A DNA stretch of 64,000 nucleotides from Metabacillus kandeliae (GTDB lineage Bacteria > Bacillota > Bacilli > Bacillales > Bacillaceae): positions 1-64,000 of the forward strand of contig NZ_JAJOZE010000004.1 in assembly GCF_021166585.1 (NCBI RefSeq), written 5' to 3'. Positions 44,389 to 53,549 of this stretch are shown here, one piece after another. A program made the position numbers and the translations under genes. The first letter of the stretch is position 1. Each line of letters opens with the position of its first letter. A model generated the notes under the pieces. That model saw only the letters and a list, made by a program, of their open reading frames with translations. It did not search any database and was not told the origin of the DNA.

Positions 44389-46406
44389 ACACAGGAAGAA
44401 AATTATTCCGCTACGCGCTCCTTTACAAAAAAACGCTGATTCTGGCGTTAGCCATGCTTTCCATTGCGGTGTTTGCCGAGCTGACAGGTCCCTTCATTGC
44501 CAAAAACATGATTGACCAGCACATTCTCGGCATTGAAAAGCCGTGGTTTGAAACAAGCAAAGCTGGAAATGATAGTGTTTCTTACAAAGGAAAGCTGTAT
44601 AAGCGCAGTGACCGCTTTTCAGATGGAGAAGCAAAAGGCAGGCAAATCAGAATTGTGCAGGTGAAAAGGGACTATTATTTTATCCCTTCAGGTATCCGGT
44701 TTGACGGAGCCCGGACTGCCGAAGGCTCCAACCTGGTGATTTCGAAAGGGAAGCAAAAAGCGGTTTATCCTGCTGAAAAGCTATCAAGACAGGAGCTGTT
44801 AAGCTTCTATAAACCTGAAGTGAACGGTGTGATCCGCTTGATGGGGCTGTACCTGGGTCTTCTTGTTCTGGCATCATTCTTCAACTATGGCCAGCGCTAC
44901 TTCCTTCAGGTCACGTCCAACCGGATTATCCAGCGGATGAGAGAAGACATTTTCGAACACATCCAGCGCCTGCCGATTACGTACTTTGACAGCCTTCCGG
45001 CAGGGAAAATTGTAGCAAGGGTCACGAATGATACTGAAGCCATCCGCGAGCTGTATGTAGCGGTCCTTGCCACCTTTTTTACAAGCGCCATTTATATTAC
45101 AGGCATTTTCATCGCGCTCTTTTTGCTTGAACCGAAGCTCGCCTTGATCTGCCTTTTGATTTTGCCGCTGCTTGCTGTATGGTCTGTGATTTACAGAAGA
45201 TATGCCGCTAAATATAACCATAAAATCCGCTCGATTGTGAGCGATATTAATGCAATGGTGAACGAATCAATTCAAGGGATGACGATCATCCAGGCATTCC
45301 GCCGCCAAAAGGAAACAAGCAGGGAATTTGAAGAGCTGAATGAGTCTCACTATCAGTATCAGCGAAAGCTTCTCAGCCTGAATTCTCTTTTATCCCATAA
45401 TATGGTCGGATTTATGAGAAACATTGCCTTTGTTGCGCTGATCTGGTTTTTTGGAGGAGCTTCTCTCAAGGCTGATGCCGCGATTTCCCTTGGTGTTTTA
45501 TATGCATTTGTCGATTACCTGAACAGACTGTTTCAGCCGATCACAGGAATCGTTAACCAATTTGCCCAGCTTGAGCAGGCAAGGGTGGCATCAGAGCGGG
45601 TGTTCCAGCTCCTGAATCAAAAGGGTATCCCTGTTGAAGAAGCAGCAGGCAGCCGCTATAAGGGTAATGTTGTTTTCGATGATGTTTCCTTTGCTTACAG
45701 CCTTGATAACTATGTCTTGAAGAATATCAGCTTTGAGGCAAAGCAAGGCGAAACAGTGGCCCTTGTCGGCCATACAGGCTCTGGCAAAAGCTCGATCATG
45801 AATTTGCTCTTCCGCTTTTATGAGATTCAAAAAGGAAAAATCACGATTGACGGTAGTGACATTTCAAAAATGTCGCGCCAGGAAGTCCGCAAGCACATGG
45901 GCATTGTGCTGCAGGATCCGTTTCTTTTTACCGGAACGATCGCCTCTAATGTCAGTCTTGAAAATGAACAGATCCCAAGGGATAAAATTGAAAAAGCCCT
46001 TCGTGATGTAGGGGCTGAGGAGCTATTGAAGCACCTTCCGGAAGGCTTTGATGAGCCTGTTGTGGAAAAGGGAAGCACCCTTTCCTCAGGCCAGCGCCAG
46101 CTCGTTTCCTTTGCAAGGGCTCTTGCCTACGACCCGGCCATCTTAATTCTCGATGAGGCGACAGCAAGCATTGATACGGAAACAGAAGCCATCATCCAGG
46201 ATGCCCTGGAAGTGCTGAAAAAAGGAAGAACAACCTTTATCATCGCCCACAGGCTGTCCACGATCAAAAATGCGGATCAAATCCTTGTGCTGGAAAAAGG
46301 AGAGATCGCAGAACGCGGCAGCCATGATGAGTTGATGAAGCAAAAAGGAAAGTACTATCAAATGTATAAGCTGCAGCAGGGAAAGCAAAAAATCCTTGCA
46401 GGTTAA
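44385..46406 (+). CDS. bmrD: Multidrug ABC exporter subunit with intact ATP site
   Basis: 673 residues: TM1, then an insertion of about 90 residues (roughly 50-140) outside the membrane, as in the extracellular domain of BmrD, then the rest of the exporter domain. The ATPase has VGHTGSGKSS, LSSGQRQL (a variant signature) and a complete Walker B ILDEATASID with the catalytic Glu. It forms the active half of the BmrCD heterodimer. The ATGA overlap with bmrC ensures equal synthesis. Confidence 0.92.
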   Translation: MNTGRKLFRYALLYKKTLILALAMLSIAVFAELTGPFIAKNMIDQHILGIEKPWFETSKAGNDSVSYKGKLYKRSDRFSDGEAKGRQIRIVQVKRDYYFIPSGIRFDGARTAEGSNLVISKGKQKAVYPAEKLSRQELLSFYKPEVNGVIRLMGLYLGLLVLASFFNYGQRYFLQVTSNRIIQRMREDIFEHIQRLPITYFDSLPAGKIVARVTNDTEAIRELYVAVLATFFTSAIYITGIFIALFLLEPKLALICLLILPLLAVWSVIYRRYAAKYNHKIRSIVSDINAMVNESIQGMTIIQAFRRQKETSREFEELNESHYQYQRKLLSLNSLLSHNMVGFMRNIAFVALIWFFGGASLKADAAISLGVLYAFVDYLNRLFQPITGIVNQFAQLEQARVASERVFQLLNQKGIPVEEAAGSRYKGNVVFDDVSFAYSLDNYVLKNISFEAKQGETVALVGHTGSGKSSIMNLLFRFYEIQKGKITIDGSDISKMSRQEVRKHMGIVLQDPFLFTGTIASNVSLENEQIPRDKIEKALRDVGAEELLKHLPEGFDEPVVEKGSTLSSGQRQLVSFARALAYDPAILILDEATASIDTETEAIIQDALEVLKKGRTTFIIAHRLSTIKNADQILVLEKGEIAERGSHDELMKQKGKYYQMYKLQQGKQKILAG

Positions 46407-46408
46407 TG

Positions 46409-46444
46409 AGAAAGGATGCTGTCATGATGACGGCATCCTTTTAA
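46409..46444 (+). terminator. Terminator of bmrCD
   Basis: AAAGGATGCTGTC pairs with GACGGCATCCTTT (one G-U pair) around ATGAT, followed by T residues. Confidence 0.85.
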
Positions 46445-46772
46445 TTTTCGGCTGTGTTAAGATCTTTTGCTGGTATCTTTAAAAGATAAAAAGCTGGTGA
46501 AGAACCAAAGAAAATTAAGAGACAGAAACTACGGCAAATGTTGAACAAGTTAGTGTCATAGTCACAGAAGACCACAAAAAGATGACTATTTCGAAGACGT
46601 CGGAAAAGGTGTCGAGAAATTAGATATCCCAGGCATATCAGATTAATGTTTCAAATAAAGCAACAAAGCCTTCTTCAAAGCATTGACCGGAAATAAAAAG
46701 GAGTATAGAATAAAATTGATTGACCGATCAAAATAAAAAATGACTAATCAACATTTGCTAAGGGTGGAAAAA
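46445..46772. other. Gene-poor stretch with a possible coding remnant and a TetR operator
   Basis: AT-rich sequence without a full gene. A frame ending at 46646 reads as an acidic 25-residue tail (DDYFEDVGKGVEKLDIPGISD is close to its end) that begins right after a stop codon and has no start, so it may be the relic of a lost gene. At 46716-46731 an imperfect palindrome TTGATTGACCGATCAA matches the kind of site TetR/AcrR regulators bind. Confidence 0.4.
46716..46731. promoter_or_regulatory. Probable operator of the TetR-family regulator
   Basis: TTGATTGACCGATCAA is a 16-bp near-palindrome 42 bp before the tetR-like start. The core TTGACCGATCAA is typical of QacR/AcrR-type sites, suggesting autoregulation. 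Confidence 0.5.
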
Positions 46773-47366
46773 ATGGAAAATAAACAATACTTGATAGCTG
46801 ATGCACGAAAAGAGCAAATAATGAAAGCTGCGATTGAAGTTTTGGCAGAAATCGGTTACCAAAGCACGAGCCTTTCAACAATAGCAAAAAAAGCAAATAT
46901 TAGTACTGGACTAATATCCTACCATTTCTCTGGTAAAGCAGATTTAATGAGGAATACATTGATTTATTTGGTCCAGAAGGAACGGGAATTTATTAAGGGA
47001 AAAGTAGAACAGAAACAAACTTATACGGAAAAATTAACGGCGTTTATAGAAGCAAGTTTGGCATATCAAATAACATATCGTGAAAATAATATCGCTTTAC
47101 TTGAAATTATTTTCAATGCCCGCACGCCAGACAACGTCCCATATTATCGAGCAGAAGTTAATCAGGAAGATGAATTAATTGTTTGGTTGAAAGACATTCT
47201 TTACAAAGGACAAGAATCTAAAGAATTTATAAATTTTGATACACGGGCGATTGCAATTGTGATTCGAGGTGCAATATCAGGTTCGATGTCATTATCTCAA
47301 AATGAATTAAGTCTTGAAGATTATAGTGAGCAAATTGTAAAAAGCGTCTTAAGAATAGTCAAATGA
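46773..47366 (+). CDS. TetR/AcrR-family transcription regulator
   Basis: 197 residues: helix-turn-helix at about 18-60 (KEQIMKAAIEVLAEIGYQST, LSTIAKKANISTGLISYHF) and a helical ligand domain. The start at 46773 has AAGGGTGG upstream; the longer frame from 46740 would include the operator region. Base composition is markedly AT-rich against bmrCD, so it was probably acquired. The gene it controls is not obvious; the DUF4097 gene follows after 100 bp. Confidence 0.85.
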   Translation: MENKQYLIADARKEQIMKAAIEVLAEIGYQSTSLSTIAKKANISTGLISYHFSGKADLMRNTLIYLVQKEREFIKGKVEQKQTYTEKLTAFIEASLAYQITYRENNIALLEIIFNARTPDNVPYYRAEVNQEDELIVWLKDILYKGQESKEFINFDTRAIAIVIRGAISGSMSLSQNELSLEDYSEQIVKSVLRIVK

Positions 47367-47467
47367 GAAAAAATGTTGTATTTCTACTCCCGCAATAACG
47401 TGGTTTTGGACAATGTTCCAAGGAAGTATAGAACAATTTGGTCATTAGTTGAAAGGGGGAAAGAAAA

Positions 47468-48304
47468 GTGAACAGTAAAAAAATGTATTTCCTGGGCATC
47501 AGTCTGCTCATCATGAGCTTCATTGCAACGGCATGTCAGCCGCTCGATTTTGTGGATAAATTGCCCTATCACAAGCAAAAATGGGCGTTTGCGCACAACA
47601 GGCTGAGTGCGCTCATCATCGAGAGCGAATATGACGCTGATATGGAGTTCATCCCCAGTCCTGATGGCACCAACTATGTGGAAGTCAGCGGCAATATGCA
47701 GCAAAACAGCGCTGATCAGTTGAAAGAGACGGAGATCAAAGGGGATGCCCTAGAACTCCAGCTGGATAAAGATGTGAAATTAGTCGCGCCTAACTATAAG
47801 TCCATCAAACAAAAGATTATTGTAGCGCTGGCCGATGAAACAGAGCTGCAGCAAATTATTTATAAATCAAACAACAGTAAAAGCAGCTTTACTGGATTAA
47901 AGGCGAAAAATATCAATATGTCTGTATCTTCCGGCAATCTGCGAGCGGAGAATATCAACGCCGGACGATTAAGTTTAGTTACAAAATCCGGGGATATTGC
48001 GGCGGAGCGAATACGGGGGAATGCAGAAATACAAACCCACTCAGGCAACATTAAGGTTCAAGGGCTCAAAGGTGCTCTTACGGCGCAATCGGCTTCTGGC
48101 AGCGTTAATGTGACGGGGCAGCGTTCAGATAGCATGGATATCTCCGTTCGCAGCGGTGACGTGGCTTTGTCACCTGATCCGGAGTTCAAAGGATTCTTCG
48201 ACTTAAAGACCGCTACTGGACACATTAAAGCACCAGAAGCACCCAAAGAAACGAAAGATGTTATCAAGATAAGGACAGATTCAGGTGATATACAAATCCG
48301 ATAA
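47468..48304 (+). CDS. DUF4097-type lipoprotein
   Basis: 278 residues with GTG start (GAAAGGGGG upstream). A lipoprotein signal ends at the lipobox FIATAC (Cys about 22). From about residue 130 the chain is a repeating beta-helix: turns such as VSSGNLRAENINAG, VTKSGDIAAERIRG, THSGNIKVQGLKG, SASGSVNVTGQ and RTDSGDIQIR repeat every 18-20 residues with SG at each turn, as in DUF4097. It would sit on the outer face of the membrane. Function unknown; such proteins often accompany envelope-stress regulators. Confidence 0.8.
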   Translation: MNSKKMYFLGISLLIMSFIATACQPLDFVDKLPYHKQKWAFAHNRLSALIIESEYDADMEFIPSPDGTNYVEVSGNMQQNSADQLKETEIKGDALELQLDKDVKLVAPNYKSIKQKIIVALADETELQQIIYKSNNSKSSFTGLKAKNINMSVSSGNLRAENINAGRLSLVTKSGDIAAERIRGNAEIQTHSGNIKVQGLKGALTAQSASGSVNVTGQRSDSMDISVRSGDVALSPDPEFKGFFDLKTATGHIKAPEAPKETKDVIKIRTDSGDIQIR

Positions 48305-48381
48305 AGTGTGCCGGCAGCGGAAGCTCGGGCTGAAGAGTTTAGGGCGGGTGCTAACTAAATAGACAAAATTGAGGTGAGGAA

Positions 48382-49041
48382 GTGTCCAAAAAGAAAAGAA
48401 GACTCAAAGCCGCGAAAAGGGTGAAAGCCGGAAATGGGCGTTCGCTAAAAGCCTTTCACTGGTGGCAGATGCTCTCCCGTTCTTTATTTTATCTCCCAGT
48501 GATAAAAGAAGATGGCCGACAAGCGGTCTTCGCAGTTGATGTTCCGTATTGGGAACAGTTTTTCTCCTCGAATGCCGATAAAGGAAAGGCCCACCTATAC
48601 TTTGACGGAAAACATTGCGCCGAGTCCAAACTGCCTGCGGTCTTCCCCGTGGATGGAGGATGGATTGAAGTACAGTCCACGGTTTTTGGGCTTAAACGCT
48701 GCCACTTTGTTACAGACGAAGGAGCAGAGTATCAGCTTACCCCTGACGAAAGGTCTACCGAGGGGCGGCGCGCTCGTCTTGATCGCGGCCACCCGGCGCT
48801 TGGCCGCTGGATCAGAATCATTTCTCTCATTATGGTTATCATTCCTATTGTTCTCGCAGCCCCTCAAATCATCGATATTGTCACTCATATCCCTCCGGTA
48901 GCTGAGCGCTTCGGTACCTTCAACTCGCCTATTGCTCTGTCAAAGTGGTTCAACATGGCGCTCGGTCTCTGCGCAGCAGCGGGGAGTATAGAGCGGGCAA
49001 CGCGACTGAAATGGAGCGCATTCCTGGACGGTAACTTATAG
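48382..49041 (+). CDS. Uncharacterised protein with C-terminal membrane helices
   Basis: 219 residues starting at GTG 48382 (GAGGTGAGGAA upstream). A very basic N-terminus (KKKRRLKAAKRVKAG) is followed by a soluble domain of about 110 residues with two cysteines, then one clear membrane helix (IISLIMVIIPIVLAAPQIIDIV) and a weaker one near the end. I do not recognise the family. Codon use is GC-richer than the genes around it. It forms a likely transcription unit with the DUF4097 lipoprotein 77 bp upstream, suggesting a shared envelope role. Confidence 0.65.
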   Translation: MSKKKRRLKAAKRVKAGNGRSLKAFHWWQMLSRSLFYLPVIKEDGRQAVFAVDVPYWEQFFSSNADKGKAHLYFDGKHCAESKLPAVFPVDGGWIEVQSTVFGLKRCHFVTDEGAEYQLTPDERSTEGRRARLDRGHPALGRWIRIISLIMVIIPIVLAAPQIIDIVTHIPPVAERFGTFNSPIALSKWFNMALGLCAAAGSIERATRLKWSAFLDGNL

Positions 49042-49077
49042 CAGTTGGCTGTTCGGGGTTTAACAAGCAAATAGTAT

Positions 49078-49115
49078 AAAAAAGGAGCTTCCTCAAATTA
49101 GGAAGTTCCTTTTTT
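49078..49115 (+). terminator. Terminator closing the TetR-DUF4097 island
   Basis: 16-bp stem AAAAAAGGAGCTTCCT / AGGAAGTTCCTTTTTT (one mismatch), loop CAAATT. Confidence 0.85.
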
Positions 49116-49193
49116 AAAAAACTGGAACAAGCTCCTGCAGACGTACATATAAAAATAAGTACGAAAGAAAATTTTTTGCGGAGTGAGTAGGAA

Positions 49194-50357
49194 ATGAATA
49201 TCTTGTTTCTGCTGGATAGTTATCCTGATGAAGCACAGCCTGATCACCCATATGCCCTTTTGGCTGATGAATTTTCGAAAAATGGGCACAAGGTGTATAT
49301 GGCTGCCTTTCGGGAAACCTCATATGAGAATGAAACGATCCTTTCTGAAGAAGGCAGTCTGTCTATTCTGCGAATGAAAAAAAGCCGCATTTATACATCA
49401 CCGGTATTCGGGCCTTTTTTCCAGCCGGGCTATATCAGCCGAGAGCTCCGGCAGTATTTCAAAGGCATTCATTTTGATCTTATTTTATCAGCCTCACCGT
49501 CAAGCATCCTGCCAGGCACCATTTCACGGGTGAAAAAAGAGCATCAATGCCCTTTTTATCTGCTGCTGAGAGGGCTGGCCTATGAAACCCTGAAGGATTT
49601 GGATCAGCTGAACAATCCGCTTTTTGCCCATCTGCTGAAGAAAAAGGAGTCTCTTCTTTACGAGGAAGCTGATTGGATCGGATGCATTTCCCCTGAATTA
49701 GTCAAATTTTTAGGCGCCAAATATTCCTTCCGGAAAAAACTCGATTACGTGCCAAATTGGCAAAAACCAAAAATATTAAAGTCTTATGGCATGAGAGACA
49801 AGCTGAAAATCAGCCACAGTGCAAAGCTTTTTGTTTTCGAATACAGCCAAGAGGAAGAAATGCAGTTTTTAATCGAAATAGCCGAAGAGTTCCGCCAGGA
49901 TGAGGATGCAATGTTTATCATTACCGGTGAGCTGAAGCGCTCAGAAAAGCATTGGATACAATCGAAAAATCTGGATAATATCCGCTTTCTTTCCTCCCGC
50001 AGAAAGGAAGAGAGGGACGGGCTGCTGGCTGAAGCTGATATCGGCCTGATCCTGCTTCATCGAAGGCTCGGAACCCCAGTCGTGCCGGCCCATGCCGGAG
50101 ATTATCTGAATGCCGGGCTGCCGATTCTCGCCAGTGAAAACCCATTTACTCATTTTTCCTATTTGCTGAAAGAAGCGGCATGCGGATTAGTATGCTATAC
50201 AGGAAACCTGAAGCATTTCCGAAAAAACGCGGAACGCCTCCTGGAAGATGAAGGGATGCGCCACCGCCTGGGCGTTAACGCCAAGATGTATGTTCAAAAG
50301 GAGCTATCAGCAGAGAAGGCGTACGAGACGATTATGGGGCATTTTGAAGAGAAATAA
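49194..50357 (+). CDS. Glycosyltransferase, family 4 (GT-B fold)
   Basis: 387 residues with two Rossmann-like halves. The N-terminal acceptor half starts MNILFLLDSYPDEAQPDHPYALLADEF; the donor half has KLFVFEYSQEEEMQFLIEIAEEF, MFIITGELKRSE and ends with LRHRLG-like GMRHRLGVNAKMYV. The usual EX7E motif is not clearly kept in this spot (ADIGLILLHRRLGTPVVPAHAGDYL region), so the donor site may be unusual. It probably adds a sugar to a surface polymer or lipid. No other sugar genes are adjacent. Confidence 0.75.
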   Translation: MNILFLLDSYPDEAQPDHPYALLADEFSKNGHKVYMAAFRETSYENETILSEEGSLSILRMKKSRIYTSPVFGPFFQPGYISRELRQYFKGIHFDLILSASPSSILPGTISRVKKEHQCPFYLLLRGLAYETLKDLDQLNNPLFAHLLKKKESLLYEEADWIGCISPELVKFLGAKYSFRKKLDYVPNWQKPKILKSYGMRDKLKISHSAKLFVFEYSQEEEMQFLIEIAEEFRQDEDAMFIITGELKRSEKHWIQSKNLDNIRFLSSRRKEERDGLLAEADIGLILLHRRLGTPVVPAHAGDYLNAGLPILASENPFTHFSYLLKEAACGLVCYTGNLKHFRKNAERLLEDEGMRHRLGVNAKMYVQKELSAEKAYETIMGHFEEK

Positions 50358-50360
50358 CGC

Positions 50361-50570
50361 TTATCTCTTCAAGCGCAGATAGGCCCATTTAATAACCCCA
50401 AAAAACACAGCCGCCAGAGGGATCGAGATAAGCAGGGCTGCCGGTGAAGCGGATAGGAAATAAGTGTCCTGATAACTATAGTTCTCTTCTTTCGGCAGAA
50501 GGTAAACGGCCGCGAGCAGCACATGCGCGATAAGGGAAAAAAGAATGGATTGCCAAATAGTTTTTTTCAT
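50361..50570 (-). CDS. Small two-helix membrane protein
   Basis: 69 residues with two membrane segments (SILFSLIAHVLLAAVYLLP and ASPAALLISIPLAAVFFGVI) and a polar loop. It is convergent with the glycosyltransferase, 3 bp from its stop codon. No clear AGGAGG precedes the ATG (GATCATACG), so expression may be low. Family not recognised. Confidence 0.55.
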   Translation of the reverse strand: MKKTIWQSILFSLIAHVLLAAVYLLPKEENYSYQDTYFLSASPAALLISIPLAAVFFGVIKWAYLRLKR

Positions 50571-50604
50571 CGTATGATCCTAGTATTTTTCTTGATTTTA
50601 CCAT

Positions 50605-50633
50605 AAAAAAGCCAGCCGCAGCCGGCTGGCTTT
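50605..50633 (-). terminator. Terminator of the M1 peptidase gene
   Basis: On the minus strand AAAGCCAGCCGG / GCGGCTGGCTTT with a short loop, followed by TTTTATGG; located directly after the stop codon. Confidence 0.85.
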
Positions 50634-50637
50634 CCCA

Positions 50638-52134
50638 TTAATTCTGATCAGAAGGGAAGATGCGATGCGCCCTGAAGAATGGGGACAAGTCCTGCTTGGA
50701 GGACCTTTCCATCGCGGAAATAAAGTCTTTTGTTGTAGAAATGCCGAATTTCTTTTCTTTAAAGTAGGCTTTCATGGCTTTGTAGAAAGCAGCATCGCCA
50801 AGCTCGAGCCTAAGGTCATTCAGTGCAGTGGAGCCGTAATCATAAATAGTGTAATAATAAGCACTGATTCCTGCATTCCCTCTTGCCGTGAAGTCAGAGA
50901 CTTTGCTTGAAATATGGTAGTAAGGATCTGAAAGCGGAGGCACGTTCAGTTCATCAAGGCTGTTGTCGTAGAGTGCTGCCGCGAAGCTTGCAAAGGATTC
51001 ATCGAGCCATGGTTCATCATATTCGTTGTCCCCGATAATGCCGTAAAACCATTGGTGCCCGATTTCATGGGCATTGACTGATTTAACCCATTCCTGTTTT
51101 CTGTTTTCATTCAAGCTGATCATGACCAGCTGAGGATATTCCATGCCGCCGAACCAGCCTTCCATTGTAACAACATCCAGCTCAGGCCAAGGGTATTTGC
51201 CGAATTTTTTACTGAAAAGCTTGATGCTGTCTTTACCTGACTCAAGCAGGGAAGCAGCATATTTGGCATATTTGTCATCGTAGTACACATGTACTTTGAC
51301 CCCGTTCACTTTAGAGGACAAAATTTTATAAGTTGGATTCATTTCCATAGCAAAGTCCCGGACATTTTCTGCTATGTAATGGTGGGTTGCCAGTTCGCCG
51401 TCCATTTTCGGCTTGCCCTGCTCAGTTCCTGTTGCGGCAATGACCTGCTTTCGGTTAGTCGTTACGTTGACATCAAAGTTACCTGTCAGAGAGTAGAAGG
51501 ATTCACCGGCATTAAAATAAGGATCCACATTCCAGCCTTCTTCATCATAAACAGACAGGATCGGGAACCAATTTCCCATGGAAACAGTGTCGCCGTACCA
51601 GCCGAAGCGGTCCTGCTGCTCAGGAAAGCTGACGGTAAAATCCATTGTGACAGTTGCCTTTTTATTTTTTGGAAGGGAAAGGTTTGTAATATGAAGCGCA
51701 GTTTCCTTCACATCAAAGGCAGCTTTTTTGCCGTTGACTCTAATATTGGAAACGTCCATGCCGCCGCCTTTTTCCTTAAAGTCTGCAGCGCGTCCCCAAA
51801 GGTTAAAATAAAGTTCACTTAAGTTTTGTTTCACATTATTTTTGAAGCTAACATTCAGTTTTCCAGTCAGTTTGTGAGTTTTAGCGTCGTATTTTACATC
51901 CATTTTGTAGGAAGGATCGGCAGGGCCTCTGAGACTGCTGTCTGCTGTTCCTTCCGATTTCCTGGCAGATTTCAGTGAGACAAGCTTTTTCTGAGCTTTT
52001 TGATTAACGGCTTTGTAGGCTGCCTTGCTTGAGGAATAGCTTTCCTGCTTCGCTTGAGCCGGCATTGCGATCCCTGCTGTGAGCATAACAGCCGCAATCC
52101 CTGATACAAGTGCTTTCAAATGACGCTCTTTCAT
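50638..52134 (-). CDS. Secreted M1-family zinc aminopeptidase
   Basis: 498 residues: a signal peptide ending near AQA-KQE, a beta-sandwich N-domain (about 75-290), then a catalytic domain with HEIGHQWFYG (zinc and catalytic Glu, about 356), the third ligand in DEPWLDESFA, and the substrate-binding segment GGMEYPQL that stands in for GAMEN. The C-terminal helical domain of long M1 enzymes is mostly absent, as in short bacterial members. It probably trims extracellular peptides. AAAGGAGG precedes the ATG; monocistronic with its own terminator. Confidence 0.9.
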   Translation of the reverse strand: MKERHLKALVSGIAAVMLTAGIAMPAQAKQESYSSSKAAYKAVNQKAQKKLVSLKSARKSEGTADSSLRGPADPSYKMDVKYDAKTHKLTGKLNVSFKNNVKQNLSELYFNLWGRAADFKEKGGGMDVSNIRVNGKKAAFDVKETALHITNLSLPKNKKATVTMDFTVSFPEQQDRFGWYGDTVSMGNWFPILSVYDEEGWNVDPYFNAGESFYSLTGNFDVNVTTNRKQVIAATGTEQGKPKMDGELATHHYIAENVRDFAMEMNPTYKILSSKVNGVKVHVYYDDKYAKYAASLLESGKDSIKLFSKKFGKYPWPELDVVTMEGWFGGMEYPQLVMISLNENRKQEWVKSVNAHEIGHQWFYGIIGDNEYDEPWLDESFASFAAALYDNSLDELNVPPLSDPYYHISSKVSDFTARGNAGISAYYYTIYDYGSTALNDLRLELGDAAFYKAMKAYFKEKKFGISTTKDFISAMERSSKQDLSPFFRAHRIFPSDQN

Positions 52135-52319
52135 CCCATCATCCTCCTTTAATTGCTTACGACCTAAAAATTCAATATTCGGAAAATTATTCCTTGATTA
52201 TATTGTATGATTTTGTAAAATTGTTTTACTGGGTAAAGAATCATGCAAGAAAGCAGGAGGTTTTGTCGAAAGGTGCCCTTTTTCACATTAGAGGAAGAAA
52301 GAGAATAAGAATTTGGACA

Positions 52320-52346
52320 TAAAAAAAGCAGGCATCAAAGCCTGCT
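52320..52346 (-). terminator. Terminator of yheG
   Basis: On the minus strand AGCAGGC / GCCTGCT with loop TTTGAT, then eight T residues. Confidence 0.87.
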
Positions 52347-52348
52347 CT

Positions 52349-52972
52349 TCAGTAAGAAAGTCCAACTCTTTTTTGGGAATAAGTATGGCTGAGCATTTCA
52401 TTATAAAGAAAGTCCGCTGTATCCTGCACAGAAATGCTTTTGCCATCTATCGGAAGAAAATCAACTTCCCGGCGGTAGCTGCCAGTCAGCTCTCCGTCAG
52501 GCAAATAGGTCGGACAGGCGATCATCCAGTCCAAATCCGCTTCCTGAAGCAGCCTGTAGACGGATAAATGCTCTTCAGACGCCCTTGTTAAACGGCGTTT
52601 TGATTCAGAGGATTGAAAGCGGAAGAGCTCAGGAGAGATGCGCGACTGCAGGATTCCCGCTGTTCCTACTGTCAGGAGGCGCGTCAGCCCCAGCTGCTTC
52701 ATCGATCCAGCGATATTTCTCATGCTGACAGAAAGGGTGTCATCGCCGTCTGTAGCCAAACAGCTGACAGCGAGCTCAGAGCCTTGCAGGGCCAGCAGCA
52801 CATCCTCTTCATTTCTTGTGTTTCCTTCCAGCACAATAGAAGGTTTCAGGTTTAATAAATCCAGCTTTTGTTTGTCCCTGACGAGGACTGTTACATGATG
52901 CCCGCTGTCCAGGCAGCGCTTTAAAAACTCCCGGCCGGTCCTGCCGGTGCTGCCGAATAAAGTAATTTTCAA
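52349..52972 (-). CDS. yheG: NAD(P)-binding oxidoreductase-like protein
   Basis: 207 residues of atypical short-chain dehydrogenase (NmrA-like) type: LFGSTGRTGREFLKRCL (about 5-21) is the GxxGxxG dinucleotide loop, VLVRDKQKL the binding strand end, and LLTVGTAG the family's Ser/Thr strand. It lacks the YxxxK pair, so catalysis is uncertain; relatives sense or reduce flavins. Its place between the bmr genes and the SASP gene matches B. subtilis yheG. Confidence 0.82.
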   Translation of the reverse strand: MKITLFGSTGRTGREFLKRCLDSGHHVTVLVRDKQKLDLLNLKPSIVLEGNTRNEEDVLLALQGSELAVSCLATDGDDTLSVSMRNIAGSMKQLGLTRLLTVGTAGILQSRISPELFRFQSSESKRRLTRASEEHLSVYRLLQEADLDWMIACPTYLPDGELTGSYRREVDFLPIDGKSISVQDTADFLYNEMLSHTYSQKRVGLSY

Positions 52973-53028
52973 GGTATCACCGCCTAGTGTAATAAAGACA
53001 GTTTACTGGTTATGAAAGATTACGGAAA

Positions 53029-53066
53029 GCAAAAAGAAAGAGAGACATGAGGATTCATGTCTCTCT
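53029..53066 (-). terminator. Terminator of the SASP gene
   Basis: Perfect 12-bp stem AGAGAGACATGA / TCATGTCTCTCT with loop GGAT; on the minus strand it is followed by TTCTTTTTGC. Confidence 0.87.
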
Positions 53067-53085
53067 TAGCCATGTTATTTAATTC

Positions 53086-53295
53086 TTATCGTTGGTAAGA
53101 ACCGCCGATTTGTTGTTGAGCCATTTGAACCAAACGCTTAGTGATTTCGCCACCAACAGATCCGTTAGCGCGAGCTGTTGTTTCAGCGCCAAGGTTTACA
53201 CCGAACTCAGAAGCGATTTCATACTTCATTTGGTCGATTGCTTGAGAAGCGCCTGGAACTACTAATTGGTTAGAGCTGCTTTGTCTTTGAGCCAT
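53086..53295 (-). CDS. sspB: Alpha/beta-type small acid-soluble spore protein
   Basis: 69 residues: [21 protein letters not shown] contains the germination-protease site (cut after Glu in EIASEFGV), and [18 protein letters not shown] is the second DNA-binding block. It coats spore DNA and protects it from UV and heat. Position next to yheG and upstream of the yheE-yheC genes supports sspB. AAAGGAG lies eleven bases before the ATG. Expression should be in the forespore (sigma-G); a CATCCTA box on the minus strand near 53370 could be the -10 but I could not confirm a -35. Confidence 0.95.
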   Translation of the reverse strand: MAQRQSSSNQLVVPGASQAIDQMKYEIASEFGVNLGAETTARANGSVGGEITKRLVQMAQQQIGGSYQR

Positions 53296-53549
53296 GTCAT
53301 TTTCAACTCCTTTAATGGATTTTTTGGCTGGGTTTGCTGGGATTGCACCAGCGGATGAATTCTAGGATGAGTTCATTTGCCTCTTGGCTAACCCACTAAC
53401 AAGACTTTTGCTTGCTTGTATATTGGTAGTATGGAAAGATATCAAGCTTCTATGCATGAATTGAAATTGGTAATTATTGTTTAGTACATATCCCATATAG
53501 CCAAGTTGCATTCTAACGGAAGAAGAAAATGAAAAAGGAGACTAAGAAC

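Noticed and set aside
52110-52322. Plus-strand frame upstream of the M1 peptidase
   Set aside because: It overlaps the peptidase start and the yheG terminator and has no ribosome site.
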